The position numbers were made by a program, and so were the translations under genes. A stretch of 64,000 nucleotides of DNA from contig SUUI01000004.1 in the NCBI GenBank assembly GCA_015062605.1, forward strand, positions 19,251 to 83,250, read 5' to 3'. Below the pieces are notes generated by a model that was not told the origin of the DNA, searched no databases, and was given only the letters and a program-made list of their open reading frames with translations. This DNA comes from Eggerthellaceae bacterium (GTDB lineage: Bacteria > Actinomycetota > Coriobacteriia > Coriobacteriales > Eggerthellaceae). Numbering within the stretch: the stretch's first letter is position 1; each line of letters begins with the position of its first letter. This document shows positions 35,134 to 43,604 of this stretch, piece after piece.

Positions 35134-35649
35134 ATGGACAAGAAGATCGCAAAGCTCATCAACGAGCAAATCAATGCAGAGCTCTACAGCGCATATCTGT
35201 ACCTCGCCTTCGCTGACTATTATGCCGAAGAGGGTTTAGGCGGTTATGCGAACTATTTCGAGATTCAGGCTGCTGAGGAACGCGACCATGCGCTCATCTT
35301 CCGCAAGTATCTGCACGAGAATGGCGAGAACGTCAAGCTGACCGAGATTGCAGCGCCCGATGTGTCGTTCGACAACTTCCTTGAGCCTCTCGAGAAGGCA
35401 CTCGAGCATGAGAAGTTCGTAACCGCGCTCATCAACAAGATCTACGATGCAGCGTTCAAGGAGAAGGACTTCCGCACGATGAACTTCCTGAACTGGTTCG
35501 TTGATGAGCAAATGGAGGAAGAGGACAACGCCGAGAGCATGATTTCGAATATGAAGCTCTTCGGCAGCGACCCGAAGGGTCTGTACGACCTGAACGCCGA
35601 GTGCGCCGCACGCGTCTATTCGGTTCCTTCACCTCTTGCGGCCGAGTAA
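35134..35649 (+). CDS. ftn: ferritin
   Basis: 171 residues from ATG 35134 (AAGGAGG seven bases upstream; an upstream in-frame ATG at 35119 is part of the leader). The ferroxidase site is intact: NEQINAELYSAYLYLAFADY (Glu17-type ligand), QAAEERDHALIFRKYL (Glu/His) and WFVDEQMEEEDNAESM. It oxidises and stores iron in a 24-mer. A TATACT -10 lies at 35088-35093. A nitroreductase and oxidative-stress proteins are close by. Confidence 0.95.
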   Translation: MDKKIAKLINEQINAELYSAYLYLAFADYYAEEGLGGYANYFEIQAAEERDHALIFRKYLHENGENVKLTEIAAPDVSFDNFLEPLEKALEHEKFVTALINKIYDAAFKEKDFRTMNFLNWFVDEQMEEEDNAESMISNMKLFGSDPKGLYDLNAECAARVYSVPSPLAAE

Positions 35650-35669
35650 GGATTCCGCTCAAGTACGAA

Positions 35670-35697
35670 ACGAGCCAGTTCGAAAGAGCTGGCTCGT
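35670..35697 (+). terminator. terminator of ferritin
   Basis: ACGAGCCAG, 10-base loop TTCGAAAGAG (its ends can pair further), CTGGCTCGT, then CCCTTATT. Confidence 0.75.
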
Positions 35698-35749
35698 CCC
35701 TTATTAGATGTAAGATCCTCACGATCGAGCAATAAGAATAGGAGTCGCT

Positions 35750-36271
35750 ATGGAAACATTGGAATGCATCAAAACGCGTCGCTCATATCGTAAGTACAAG
35801 GCCGACCCCATCCCCGAAGATTTGCTGGAGAAGATAATCGAAGCGGGTATGTGGGCCCCGACTGGCATGAATAAACAGGCTCCCATCATCATCGTCATTA
35901 CCGACAAGGAACAGCGCGATCGCCTCATGCGCCTGAATGCCGAGATCATGGGAAAACCAGAAGCCGATGGCTTCTATGGCGCGCCGTGCGTCTTGGTCGT
36001 GCTGGTTGACAAGAACGTTCCCACCTACCCGAACGACGGTGAGCTCGTCATCGAGAACATGCTCTTGGCCGCCCATGACCTGGGTCTTGCCGGTTGCTAC
36101 ATCTGGCGTGCGAAGCCTGAGTTCGAGATGGACGAAGGCAAAGCGATGCTTGCCGACTGGGGCATCCCCGAAGGCGACTGGGAAGGCGTTGGACACGTCA
36201 TCGTCGGCTATCCGGACTGCGATGAGCCAAAGGCACCCGCCCGCAAGGAAGGCTGGGTGTATCGCGTTTAG
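35750..36271 (+). CDS. nitroreductase family protein
   Basis: 173 residues. METLECIKTRRSYRKYKADPIPEDLLEKI with the RRS-R FMN-binding motif, EAGMWAPTGMNKQAP, ENMLLAAHDLGLAGCYIW and VGHVIVGYPD are standard. It is short, like the minimal Firmicute-type FMN oxidoreductases. These reduce nitroaromatics, quinones or other electrophiles with NAD(P)H; the natural substrate is not shown by sequence. Single gene closed by the hairpin at 36300. Confidence 0.93.
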   Translation: METLECIKTRRSYRKYKADPIPEDLLEKIIEAGMWAPTGMNKQAPIIIVITDKEQRDRLMRLNAEIMGKPEADGFYGAPCVLVVLVDKNVPTYPNDGELVIENMLLAAHDLGLAGCYIWRAKPEFEMDEGKAMLADWGIPEGDWEGVGHVIVGYPDCDEPKAPARKEGWVYRV

Positions 36272-36299
36272 CGTGCGAACGCATATCAGCCAATGCAAG

Positions 36300-36327
36300 A
36301 AGGGACTGCTAGATGCAGTCCCTTCCT
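36300..36327 (+). terminator. terminator of the nitroreductase gene
   Basis: AAGGGACTGC, loop TAGAT, GCAGTCCCTT, then CCTTTA. Confidence 0.8.
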
Positions 36328-36394
36328 TTACTCGATTGACGTGATTCGAATTGCACGGAAATCGCCCGCGCCACCACTTCGCTTGTACGACACA

Positions 36395-36793
36395 CTATTT
36401 CTTCTCGGCGTAAAGCACGTCCTCCTTCGAGTTCTCCCATGCAGGTAACGTGAAGAATCTGAAGCCCCTATCACGCAGTTCGGCTTCCTTTTTCTCGGCA
36501 GCATCTCCGATAGAAAGAGCGCGATTCGGGCACGAATTCACGCAATATGGCTCGAGTCCCTCTTTGATGCGCGCAGGGCATTTGATGCATTTCGTCGACC
36601 AAATGGGCATCCAGCTCATGTGCAGGTTCGGCCACGTGCCGCCTGGACGGTCGATTCCCTCGCCAGAACCGAGCGTACGCACCGTCAGCCAGAAGTCGGA
36701 GTCGGGCAGGTTGTTGCCCACCTTGCAGGCGAGCGAGCAGGTCCAGCAGCCAGTGCAACGCTGCAGGTCAACTAAGATGGTCTTCTCGTTCAT
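36395..36793 (-). CDS. 4Fe-4S ferredoxin subunit of molybdoenzyme copy 2
   Basis: 132 residues. CTGCWTCSLACKVGN and CIKC...YCVNSCPNRAL give two [4Fe-4S] clusters, matching the partner of copy 1 in length and spacing (both begin ...LVDLQRCxGCWTC). It starts 12 bases after the catalytic gene, the same gap as in copy 1. It is cytoplasmic and has no membrane partner in the neighbourhood. Confidence 0.9.
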   Translation of the reverse strand: MNEKTILVDLQRCTGCWTCSLACKVGNNLPDSDFWLTVRTLGSGEGIDRPGGTWPNLHMSWMPIWSTKCIKCPARIKEGLEPYCVNSCPNRALSIGDAAEKKEAELRDRGFRFFTLPAWENSKEDVLYAEKK

Positions 36794-36805
36794 GGCAACT
36801 CCTCC

Positions 36806-39199
36806 CTATTCCTCGACCTTGCGTACGTCGCATGCGCAGTCCCAGATCGTATCCCATGCACCGGCCATGCCGCCGATGCCGCCAGTTGCGAAGCCGGGCT
36901 GATAACCGCCGATAGCCTCGACGCATTTCACCCAGTTCTCTGCGCGGTCATCGATGGTCTCATAGCTTCCCAAAGGAACGATGAGCTCAGAATACATGCC
37001 CTCTTCGAAGGCCTCATGACGCCAGCCGAACCATACCTGAACCGTTCCAGGCGGGATAACCTGATCGAGTTTCATCTCGATGACAACGTGTCCGCGTCCA
37101 TTGAAGACCTCGACCTTGTCGCCATCCTTGATGCCCTCGGCCGCGGCATCGATCGGGTTCATACGGCCCGTCGGCTTCCCGCCGGAGAGCTGTGCCATAA
37201 CCGGGTCGTCGGTGAACATCGACTGCATGAAGAAGCGTTGGCGGCCGCTGAAGAAGTGGTACTTGCCCTTCGCTGTGCCGTCCGCAAGGGTCGTAGGCGT
37301 CGGCGCCTCGAGCGGCGGCAGATACTTGGCAAGCGCGTCGTCAACGGCGACCAAGCGCTCGCAATAGAATTCCATGCGCTTATGCGGCGTATCGAATTGC
37401 ATGCCGAGGAACGGATCCCAATTGAACGGCGGCGTGGCTGCACGCACCATCTTCTCTTCCTTGAGGCGCTCGTAAGTGAGCGGCGGCTGGATGCCGGCAA
37501 TCAGCGGGTACTGCGACTGCAGGCGTACCGCAATCCACTCTTCGGTCGTCTTGTCGAAGTACTCACCTAAACCGACACGCTTAGCAAGCTCGGAGTACAC
37601 GAAGGTCGCATCCCTCGCCTCGCCAATCGGCTCGATGGCCGGTTCCTGCAAGACGACATGGTTATACGATGCTGAAGCGACAAGCTCGTATCTCTCGAAC
37701 GGCATGCAATCGGGCAGCACGTAGTCGGCGTACTCGCCCGTGTCCGTCATCCAGATGTCGATATCGACGATGAGCTCCATCTGCGGGAAGATCTCGTTAA
37801 GCCAAAGCCCGCGGTTCGGGCAGTTGTGTACAGGATTGCCCGCGATAACCCAGAACGCCTTGATCGGATACGGCTCCTGCGACTTGACTTGCTCGATGAA
37901 GTCGGCCTGACGCAAGAGCTTGCCCTTGTACTCCGCGCGACCGAGCGGCATCGTGATCGGAGCATCGTTGAAGATGAGCGGATAGCCCGCGGGAAGCATC
38001 TCGGACGTGACTCCGGCACCCGGACGGCCCAGATTGCCTGTAAGTGCGCCGAGCAGGTAGAACGAGCGGTACGACTCGCCTTGGTTCTGATAGCGCAAGC
38101 CGAGCGCGCCGAAGATGTAGGCATTCGGAGCCGCAACGTACTCATCGGTCAGGCGGATGGCCACTTCGGCGGGAACGCCGGTGATGGGCTCCTGCCACTC
38201 GGGCGTGAACTGCGCGGCATGTTCGCGCAGACGCGCGAACGCGGTCTTGCAGGCAACGCCGTCGACCACATGCGCGCCGTCGAGCTCGGGATTGGCGACG
38301 GGTAATGCCTGCTGTCCCATAACGGTCGCAGCAGGAGCATCCGCATCGAGATCCCACACCAGGTAGTTGCCATCCGCATCGCGCATGAACATTCCATCAT
38401 CATCGCGTACGAGGAACGGAGCGACGGTATACGTCAGCAGGAAGTCGGCCTTGTACTGCTTGCGCTGGATGATGAGGTTGACCATGGTCATCGAAAGCGC
38501 TGGATCGGAACCGGGCTTGACGGGGATGAACTCATCGGCGAAACCGGCCGTCGCATCGAAGAGCAAGCCAATGTCGACGATCTTCGCGCCATTGGCGCGC
38601 GCCTCCACCAGATGCTTTGCGATGCGCTGCTGGTTCTCAACGGGATTCGCGCCCCATACGATAATGTAGTTGGACGTATCGAAGTTCTTCGGGTCGGTCG
38701 TCATGTACTTGTAGAAGTTCCCGAAATCGAAGAACGCCGCATAGAACGGGCCGTTATCCAAGCCATATGCTTGGATGGGGTCGGTAGCACCCCACAAGCC
38801 GATGAAACGCGATGCGAGGACGGCCTGCAAACCCTGTGACGGCGGAACGGATGCGACGACGTCCCACATGGCGAGCGCCTCAGGACCGTATTTGTCGCGG
38901 ATCTCGAGCAGCTTGGTGGCGATCTCGTCCATCGCCTGATCCCAGCTGATCTTCTCCCACTTCCCTTCGCCGCGCTCGCCCACGCGCTTTAAGGGATGAG
39001 TAAGGCGCTTCTCGTTGTAGGGCTGGCGGCATGACATGATTCCCTTTTGACAGATATAGCCTTCATCGGCTTCGGCGCCTGTGTATTGCGCCTTCTCGGT
39101 TCTTACGATCTTGCCATCGCGCACGATGGTCTTAATCGCGCAGAACTCATGGTCACCCCAACCTGGGCAACAGGTGTAGACAAAAGATTCCTCGCCCAT
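36806..39199 (-). CDS. molybdopterin-dependent oxidoreductase, catalytic subunit, copy 2
   Basis: 797 residues, start ATG 39199 with GGAGG upstream, no export signal. Clearly a paralogue of the gene at 17351: the N-terminus SFVYTCCPGWGDHEFCAIKT gives C11-x5-H17-x2-C20 and ICQKG the last Cys, so the same non-canonical Fe-S pattern. RGEGKWEKISWDQAMDEIA, GANPVENQQR, AGNPVHNCPNRGLW, YVLPDCMPFERYEL and KDGDKVEVFNGRGHVV are conserved. The metal-ligand region reads WGATDPIQAYGLDNGPF against GMTCPMQSIGLDNGPF in copy 1, a Cys-to-Asp change close to the active site. It probably acts on a different substrate. Confidence 0.9.
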   Translation of the reverse strand: MGEESFVYTCCPGWGDHEFCAIKTIVRDGKIVRTEKAQYTGAEADEGYICQKGIMSCRQPYNEKRLTHPLKRVGERGEGKWEKISWDQAMDEIATKLLEIRDKYGPEALAMWDVVASVPPSQGLQAVLASRFIGLWGATDPIQAYGLDNGPFYAAFFDFGNFYKYMTTDPKNFDTSNYIIVWGANPVENQQRIAKHLVEARANGAKIVDIGLLFDATAGFADEFIPVKPGSDPALSMTMVNLIIQRKQYKADFLLTYTVAPFLVRDDDGMFMRDADGNYLVWDLDADAPAATVMGQQALPVANPELDGAHVVDGVACKTAFARLREHAAQFTPEWQEPITGVPAEVAIRLTDEYVAAPNAYIFGALGLRYQNQGESYRSFYLLGALTGNLGRPGAGVTSEMLPAGYPLIFNDAPITMPLGRAEYKGKLLRQADFIEQVKSQEPYPIKAFWVIAGNPVHNCPNRGLWLNEIFPQMELIVDIDIWMTDTGEYADYVLPDCMPFERYELVASASYNHVVLQEPAIEPIGEARDATFVYSELAKRVGLGEYFDKTTEEWIAVRLQSQYPLIAGIQPPLTYERLKEEKMVRAATPPFNWDPFLGMQFDTPHKRMEFYCERLVAVDDALAKYLPPLEAPTPTTLADGTAKGKYHFFSGRQRFFMQSMFTDDPVMAQLSGGKPTGRMNPIDAAAEGIKDGDKVEVFNGRGHVVIEMKLDQVIPPGTVQVWFGWRHEAFEEGMYSELIVPLGSYETIDDRAENWVKCVEAIGGYQPGFATGGIGGMAGAWDTIWDCACDVRKVEE

Positions 39200-39547
39200 G
39201 CACTTCCTCCTTTTCTCCCTTATCTCTCATTACCGGATGATGCGGCGTAAAAACACGCCTCCAGCAAGCATCTGCGCTGGCAGCGCGCTATCGCCTCTTC
39301 CTCCTCCGGAAATTTACCTAAAGTTAAGTTTACTGGTGTTATCACGGCGGGTATAAGCAACTGTTTGTTGCTTATATACAAAAGGTGAGATTGTCTATAT
39401 CGGACATGGAACAGCATGCCCATCGCAAATGCCATCCACACGTGGGCTTTGTGGCATGGCTTATCCGCTCCCTTTGCTAAAATGGCACCGAAAACAATAT
39501 GCATCGATGCTAACGATGCGGTAAAACCACCACGGAAAGGCAGGGAA
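39200..39547. other. divergent intergenic region with inverted repeat
   Basis: 348 bases. Contains the TATAAGCAAC/GTTGCTTATA repeat at 39352-39376 and no gene of its own. Start of the flavodoxin gene is to the right, molybdoenzyme copy 2 to the left. Confidence 0.6.
39352..39376. promoter_or_regulatory. 10-bp inverted repeat between molybdoenzyme copy 2 and flavodoxin
   Basis: TATAAGCAAC (39352-39361), spacer TGTTT, GTTGCTTATA (39367-39376). About 155 bases upstream of the molybdoenzyme and 170 upstream of flavodoxin. AT-rich arms around a short spacer look like a dimeric regulator site. Confidence 0.5.
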
Positions 39548-40006
39548 ATGACCAAGCTCGTAGCATACTTCTCAGCAACTGGAACGACCGAGGAGAAAGC
39601 GCAGCAGCTCGCGAAGCTCATCGGCGCCGATTTGTACAAAATCGAAGCCGCATTACCTTATAACAGGCTCGACCTCGATTGGATGAACCGCGATAGCCGC
39701 GCAACCATGGAAATGCGCGACTGGTCCGAGAAGCCTGATATCGCTGACCATGAAGCCGATTTCAGCGGATACGATGTAGTTTATCTGGGCTTCCCCATCT
39801 GGTGGTACACCGCACCGACGCTCATCCACACCTTCCTCGATACCTACGACCTGTCCGGCAAGCAAATCAAAATCTTCGCCACCTCGGGCGGTTCGAGAAT
39901 CGATCGTCCCTTAAAGGATCTGAGGAGGCTCTTCCCCGATCTGACCATCGTAGATGGAAAGCTTTTGAACAAAGACCTTTCCGAGGTCATCGCGGAGCAA
40001 GCGTAA
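39548..40006 (+). CDS. flavodoxin
   Basis: 152 residues from ATG 39548 (AAAGGCAGGG upstream). The FMN phosphate loop is SATGTTEEKAQQLA, then GFPIWWYTAPTLIHTFLDTYDL and FATSGGSRIDRPLKDL. This is the Flavodoxin_4 type of anaerobes. It carries low-potential electrons and could serve the nearby molybdoenzyme, which has no membrane partner; that link is inferred from position only. Confidence 0.92.
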   Translation: MTKLVAYFSATGTTEEKAQQLAKLIGADLYKIEAALPYNRLDLDWMNRDSRATMEMRDWSEKPDIADHEADFSGYDVVYLGFPIWWYTAPTLIHTFLDTYDLSGKQIKIFATSGGSRIDRPLKDLRRLFPDLTIVDGKLLNKDLSEVIAEQA

Positions 40007-40012
40007 AAAAGC

Positions 40013-40037
40013 ATGGCCCTCGGAATCCGAGGGCCAT
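40013..40037 (-). terminator. terminator of the VTC/DUF4956/lipoprotein operon
   Basis: ATGGCCCTCGG, loop AAT, CCGAGGGCCAT; on the minus strand it is followed by GCTTTTTT. It can also stop flavodoxin read-through. Confidence 0.85.
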
Positions 40038-40085
40038 AAAAGGAAGGGACCGAATAAACAAGCTTCGGCAAAGAAGCTATTGGTT

Positions 40086-41609
40086 TTACGGACGCATACC
40101 GCCTTTCGAGCCACCCATGCCGCCCATCATGGAACTGGTAATTTGCGTGACTTGCTGTCCGTTGACTGTAACCGTTCCACCGTTCAGCTCACCACCTAGT
40201 TCGTAGTCGAATGCAGACTGTGCACTGATGGAGACCGTTCCACCGTTGATCTTGATATAGCCGTTGGAATCAATCGCATCAGTATCGCCTTGCCCCATAG
40301 TGATATTGAGCGTGCCGCCATTGATCTCGACCAGACAGTCAGCAGATACCTCCGGCTCGTTCATGCCGCCCCAGCCTTGCTGGTTGCCAGAGTTCGAACT
40401 GCTCGATGAATCCTCTTCGGTATAGAGCTCGCCCACGCTGGCGTTCACGCCATCATCGGTGGCATAGAGGGTCACATCTCCCCCGTTCATGCGCACGACC
40501 TCGCCTTCAAGCGCCTCCGTGCACGTGGAGATATCAATCGTCCCAGCATCGATTGTCAGGCCAAACTCACCATGGATTGCATCGTCACCTGCACTGATCT
40601 TCATGGCACCGCCTGCAATATACATCTCAATATCGCTCTTCACTGCGTCATCGCCGCTTTGGATGTCGAAGATGCCGTCGGTAATCGCAACGAACGTGAC
40701 CGCGCTGATCGCGTCTCCATCGGCTTTGATGGAGAATGTGCCGCCATCGACAAGGATAAAGCCCTTCGCTGGCTCGAGTTCCTCGCTCGACGTGATGCCG
40801 TCATCACCCGCATTCAGCGAGAATGTGCCATCGAGGATCTTCACACAGTCCTTGCCTTTCAGGCAGTCACCGGTTGCAGTGATGTCGAAGGTTCCACCTG
40901 TGATGACAAGGTCATCCTTGCTTTTGATGCCGTTCGCGTAGTTCGCGGTGATGGAAAGCGAGCCGCTGCCGTTGATCGTCAAATCGTCCTTGCTGAAAAT
41001 GACAGCATCGGGCTCGTCCTCGCCGTCTTCAAGCGTGTAGTCGCCACCGTCTTTCAAGATGTTCTGAGAACCATTCGCGAGGGTGATAAACACCTTGTCG
41101 GCCTGCTTCACGTAGATCGCCGGACCGTCATCGTTCGTGATGGTCACTCCGTTCAGCACGATCTGAACCTTATCTGCGCTGGTTGCCTCTACAACGATCT
41201 GCCCGTCTGACAGCGTGCCACTCACCACATAGGTGCCCGCAGCGGTGATCGTAACCGTGGAGCCATCGATCGTCACACCCGAGGTCGAACTGGATGTCGC
41301 CGAGCCGCCCGACAACGTGATGGTCGTCGCAGACGAAGCATCATAGCTTGCATCCTGGTCGCTCTTCGAATACTCGAAATCCATTTGGCTGACATCGAGA
41401 TAAGTCTTGTCACTATAGATCTGCGTGTAGCTTGAGGCCTTACTCGTCACCTTTCCGGCGCTGGACGTAGTCGACGCGGCGGTTGTAGCGGAACTAGAAC
41501 TGGAGCCCGATGTGGTCGCTGCGGCGCAGGCGGGAAGACCCAGTCCCGCTACTAGGAGGAGTGCAGCTACGCCCGTTGCAATCCTCTTGGTCCTTTTCAG
41601 TGTCGTCAT
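40086..41609 (-). CDS. lipoprotein with Cthe_2159-type carbohydrate-binding beta-helix domain
   Basis: 507 residues from ATG 41609. A lipoprotein signal ends LGLPACAAA (lipobox Cys). After a Ser/Thr linker come parallel beta-helix turns, each with a GGT-(F/L)-x-I or DDAI/DDGI step (VITGGTFDITATGD, ILDGTFSLNAGDDGI, INGGTLNITMGQGDTDAID). This matches Cthe_2159-like polysaccharide-binding proteins. The C-terminus is Gly/Met-rich (MMGGMGGSKGGMRP). Last gene of the VTC/DUF4956 operon; probably a cell-wall surface protein working with them. Confidence 0.88.
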   Translation of the reverse strand: MTTLKRTKRIATGVAALLLVAGLGLPACAAATTSGSSSSSATTAASTTSSAGKVTSKASSYTQIYSDKTYLDVSQMDFEYSKSDQDASYDASSATTITLSGGSATSSSTSGVTIDGSTVTITAAGTYVVSGTLSDGQIVVEATSADKVQIVLNGVTITNDDGPAIYVKQADKVFITLANGSQNILKDGGDYTLEDGEDEPDAVIFSKDDLTINGSGSLSITANYANGIKSKDDLVITGGTFDITATGDCLKGKDCVKILDGTFSLNAGDDGITSSEELEPAKGFILVDGGTFSIKADGDAISAVTFVAITDGIFDIQSGDDAVKSDIEMYIAGGAMKISAGDDAIHGEFGLTIDAGTIDISTCTEALEGEVVRMNGGDVTLYATDDGVNASVGELYTEEDSSSSSNSGNQQGWGGMNEPEVSADCLVEINGGTLNITMGQGDTDAIDSNGYIKINGGTVSISAQSAFDYELGGELNGGTVTVNGQQVTQITSSMMGGMGGSKGGMRP

Positions 41610-41676
41610 GGATATCACCTTCCTATCTGTTAAATCCTCTCTATTCCGCACGATGGCGAAGAGCGGATGGTTTACC

Positions 41677-42372
41677 TTATAGTACGTCCTTCGTTGCGGC
41701 AGCGCGGCCGAGCGTGATTTTGAGGTTTCCGTTCAGGCAACGGAGTTCGTCGATCAACTGCTTCTCCATACCCATCTGCCTCATACGGATGTCGTAGCGC
41801 AAACGATAGAGACTGCCCATGTTGGAGGTCGAGACCTCGACAAGCTCACAGCGATCGGTATAGCGCTCAAGCACCTCATCGAAGACACCCTCGTACGGAA
41901 GATCCTCGGGAATGGTCACCGTGAGAGCCTTCGTCGGCTCCTTCTGCTGACCAAGAGGCGAAAGGACGAAGATGAGGTTCGCGATGGCGACGATGATGGT
42001 GAACACGACCGCAAGCGCAAGATACCCCATTCCCGTTGCCAGGCCGATGGCCATGGCCAGGAACACGCTGCCGATATCCTTCGCAGATCCGGGGATGCTG
42101 CGGAACCTCACGAGGTTGAACACGCCCATCACCGCGATGCCTGCGCCGATGTTGCCGTTGACCAAGGTGATTACCATCTGCACGATCAAAGGCATGAGCG
42201 CCAATGTCACGACGAAGTTCTTCGAGTAGTTGTGGCGGTACATGTAGATGAACGCAACCGCTACACCGAGCACGATGGAGAACAGACTGCAGAGCAGGAA
42301 CTCGAACGAGGTAACGCTGCCCGCAAGCGAGTCAGCGCTCCCGTAGACGCTGGTTACGAGGCTTTCAAACAT
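41677..42372 (-). CDS. DUF4956 membrane protein
   Basis: 231 residues. Three or four membrane segments in residues 20-140 (FEFLLCSLFSIVLGVAVAFI, VVTLALMPLIVQMVITLV, IGSVFLAMAIGLATGMGYLA) with the conserved VFNLVRFRSIPGSAKDIGSV loop, and a cytoplasmic C-terminal domain of about 90 residues. DUF4956 proteins are regularly next to VTC-domain and CotH genes; their function is not established. It overlaps the VTC gene end by 19 bases with its SD inside that gene. Confidence 0.88.
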   Translation of the reverse strand: MFESLVTSVYGSADSLAGSVTSFEFLLCSLFSIVLGVAVAFIYMYRHNYSKNFVVTLALMPLIVQMVITLVNGNIGAGIAVMGVFNLVRFRSIPGSAKDIGSVFLAMAIGLATGMGYLALAVVFTIIVAIANLIFVLSPLGQQKEPTKALTVTIPEDLPYEGVFDEVLERYTDRCELVEVSTSNMGSLYRLRYDIRMRQMGMEKQLIDELRCLNGNLKITLGRAAATKDVL

Positions 42373-43310
42373 GATGCACTTCCTTTCACAATAGCTGCGC
42401 TAGACGCGGCAGCAAGGGCAGTTACAACGGGTTTTGCAGGTTGGGCGAAGCGCGATGCGCCCGAGTTAGCCGTCTTAATCTTCGATGGCCTCACAACGCG
42501 CCTCACAGCAGATTGCGTTTGCAGATCGGAAAGCGACTGGAAGCTTTGCCTATACGCTTCGCCGTACTTGCTGAACGATTGAGGATAAATCTTGTTATCG
42601 GAGAGCGCCTCAACCAGCCATAGCGGATATGAACCAGCGCTCTTGATTTCCATAACCGCTTCCCCGCTTCCCGCAAGCTTATAGATTGGCATACCATCCC
42701 GCATCAGGTCGCGTCCGCGCATGTGCATGTCGAAGGTGATCCGCAAATCGGTGCTTGGCGCACCCTCGAGCGTCACTGCGCTTCCTGCGGCGTGCAAAGC
42801 AGGCTCATAAGAGCGGCGCACAACAGAGATATCCATGGAAGGCACGAGACCCGGGTACCGCAAGCAGAATGAGCGGAGTTCGGCAGCGATCTGATGTCCA
42901 CGAGCGCTGAGAAGCTCGCCTTGCAGTTGGGCATCCGCCAACGGATACCGTATTGCCGCCTCTTCGAAATCCATGCCGGCAATGAAAGCCTGTGCGGCCT
43001 GCTTAGACATTCCTACGCGGCGCTTGTACACGATGCCCTTGTATTTCTTCTTGAGCTCCACGTACACGACCTCTGCCTGAGCATACGGTCCGTAACTACG
43101 TAACCTGAGCTTTTCCTTGTAGAGAGGCTTATCGAGCGAACGCTCTATAAGCTCACGGTGCGGAGTGTCCAAATAGCGGCTCTCGATGATGGTGTCACCG
43201 TATTTGTCGACTTTCATGTGACCTTCGATGGCGACAAGCATCGCCTGCAATTGCGCAGGACTCAAACGGTATTTCACTTCCTTGCGCTGGAAGGTGCTGT
43301 TGCTCGCCAT
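42354..43310 (-). CDS. VTC-domain (polyphosphate-polymerase-like) protein
   Basis: 318 residues from ATG 43310 (GGAGG upstream). RKEVKYRLSPAQLQAML, ESRYLDTPHRELIERS, KEKLRLRSYG, VYVELKKKYKGIVYKRRV, ITFDMHMRG and VMEIKSAGSYPLWL are the basic/acidic tunnel motifs of the VTC/triphosphate-tunnel fold. In yeast, Vtc4 makes polyphosphate; bacterial VTC/DUF4956/CotH sets are not characterised. First gene of the operon, with candidate regulator boxes upstream (43372-43389 and 43431-43448). Confidence 0.9.
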   Translation of the reverse strand: MASNSTFQRKEVKYRLSPAQLQAMLVAIEGHMKVDKYGDTIIESRYLDTPHRELIERSLDKPLYKEKLRLRSYGPYAQAEVVYVELKKKYKGIVYKRRVGMSKQAAQAFIAGMDFEEAAIRYPLADAQLQGELLSARGHQIAAELRSFCLRYPGLVPSMDISVVRRSYEPALHAAGSAVTLEGAPSTDLRITFDMHMRGRDLMRDGMPIYKLAGSGEAVMEIKSAGSYPLWLVEALSDNKIYPQSFSKYGEAYRQSFQSLSDLQTQSAVRRVVRPSKIKTANSGASRFAQPAKPVVTALAAASSAAIVKGSASCLKAS

Positions 43311-43355
43311 TGTTCGCCTCCTAACGATGCGTTTCCGCTTAATCTGACAGCTTGC

Positions 43356-43389
43356 ATTCTGCGCAGGCAAGCTGAAAACAATCTGAAAG
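43356..43389 (-). promoter_or_regulatory. response-regulator box and promoter of the VTC operon (box A)
   Basis: On the minus strand CTTTCAGATTGTTTTCAG (43389-43372) is a direct repeat of TTTCAG with 11-bp period; 10 bases further is CAGAAT (43361-43356) as a -10. The same arrangement is found in front of the response regulator gene. Confidence 0.65.
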
Positions 43390-43430
43390 GTCACGGTACG
43401 TTTCATCAGATTCATAATTCCCCCAAGTTT

Positions 43431-43448
43431 CTTTCAGGTTCTTTTCAG
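43431..43448 (+). promoter_or_regulatory. response-regulator box B
   Basis: CTTTCAGGTTCTTTTCAG, identical over 18 bases to box C at 44945. It lies upstream of both the VTC operon and moeA. No good -10 follows at the standard distance, so it may be an accessory site for box A. Confidence 0.6.
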
Positions 43449-43604
43449 GATGACTCCAGGGAAACCTCTGCCTATGCTGGTTCGATGTGAATGACTTTTC
43501 TTTTTCCGTCGCAACGGTCGTTGAGAAAGAGTATTATTGTTAAGTAAGAACCATCTGCGTGCTGTGCATGCATTATCTAAATACACCGAAAACGAGGTCT
43601 TACC

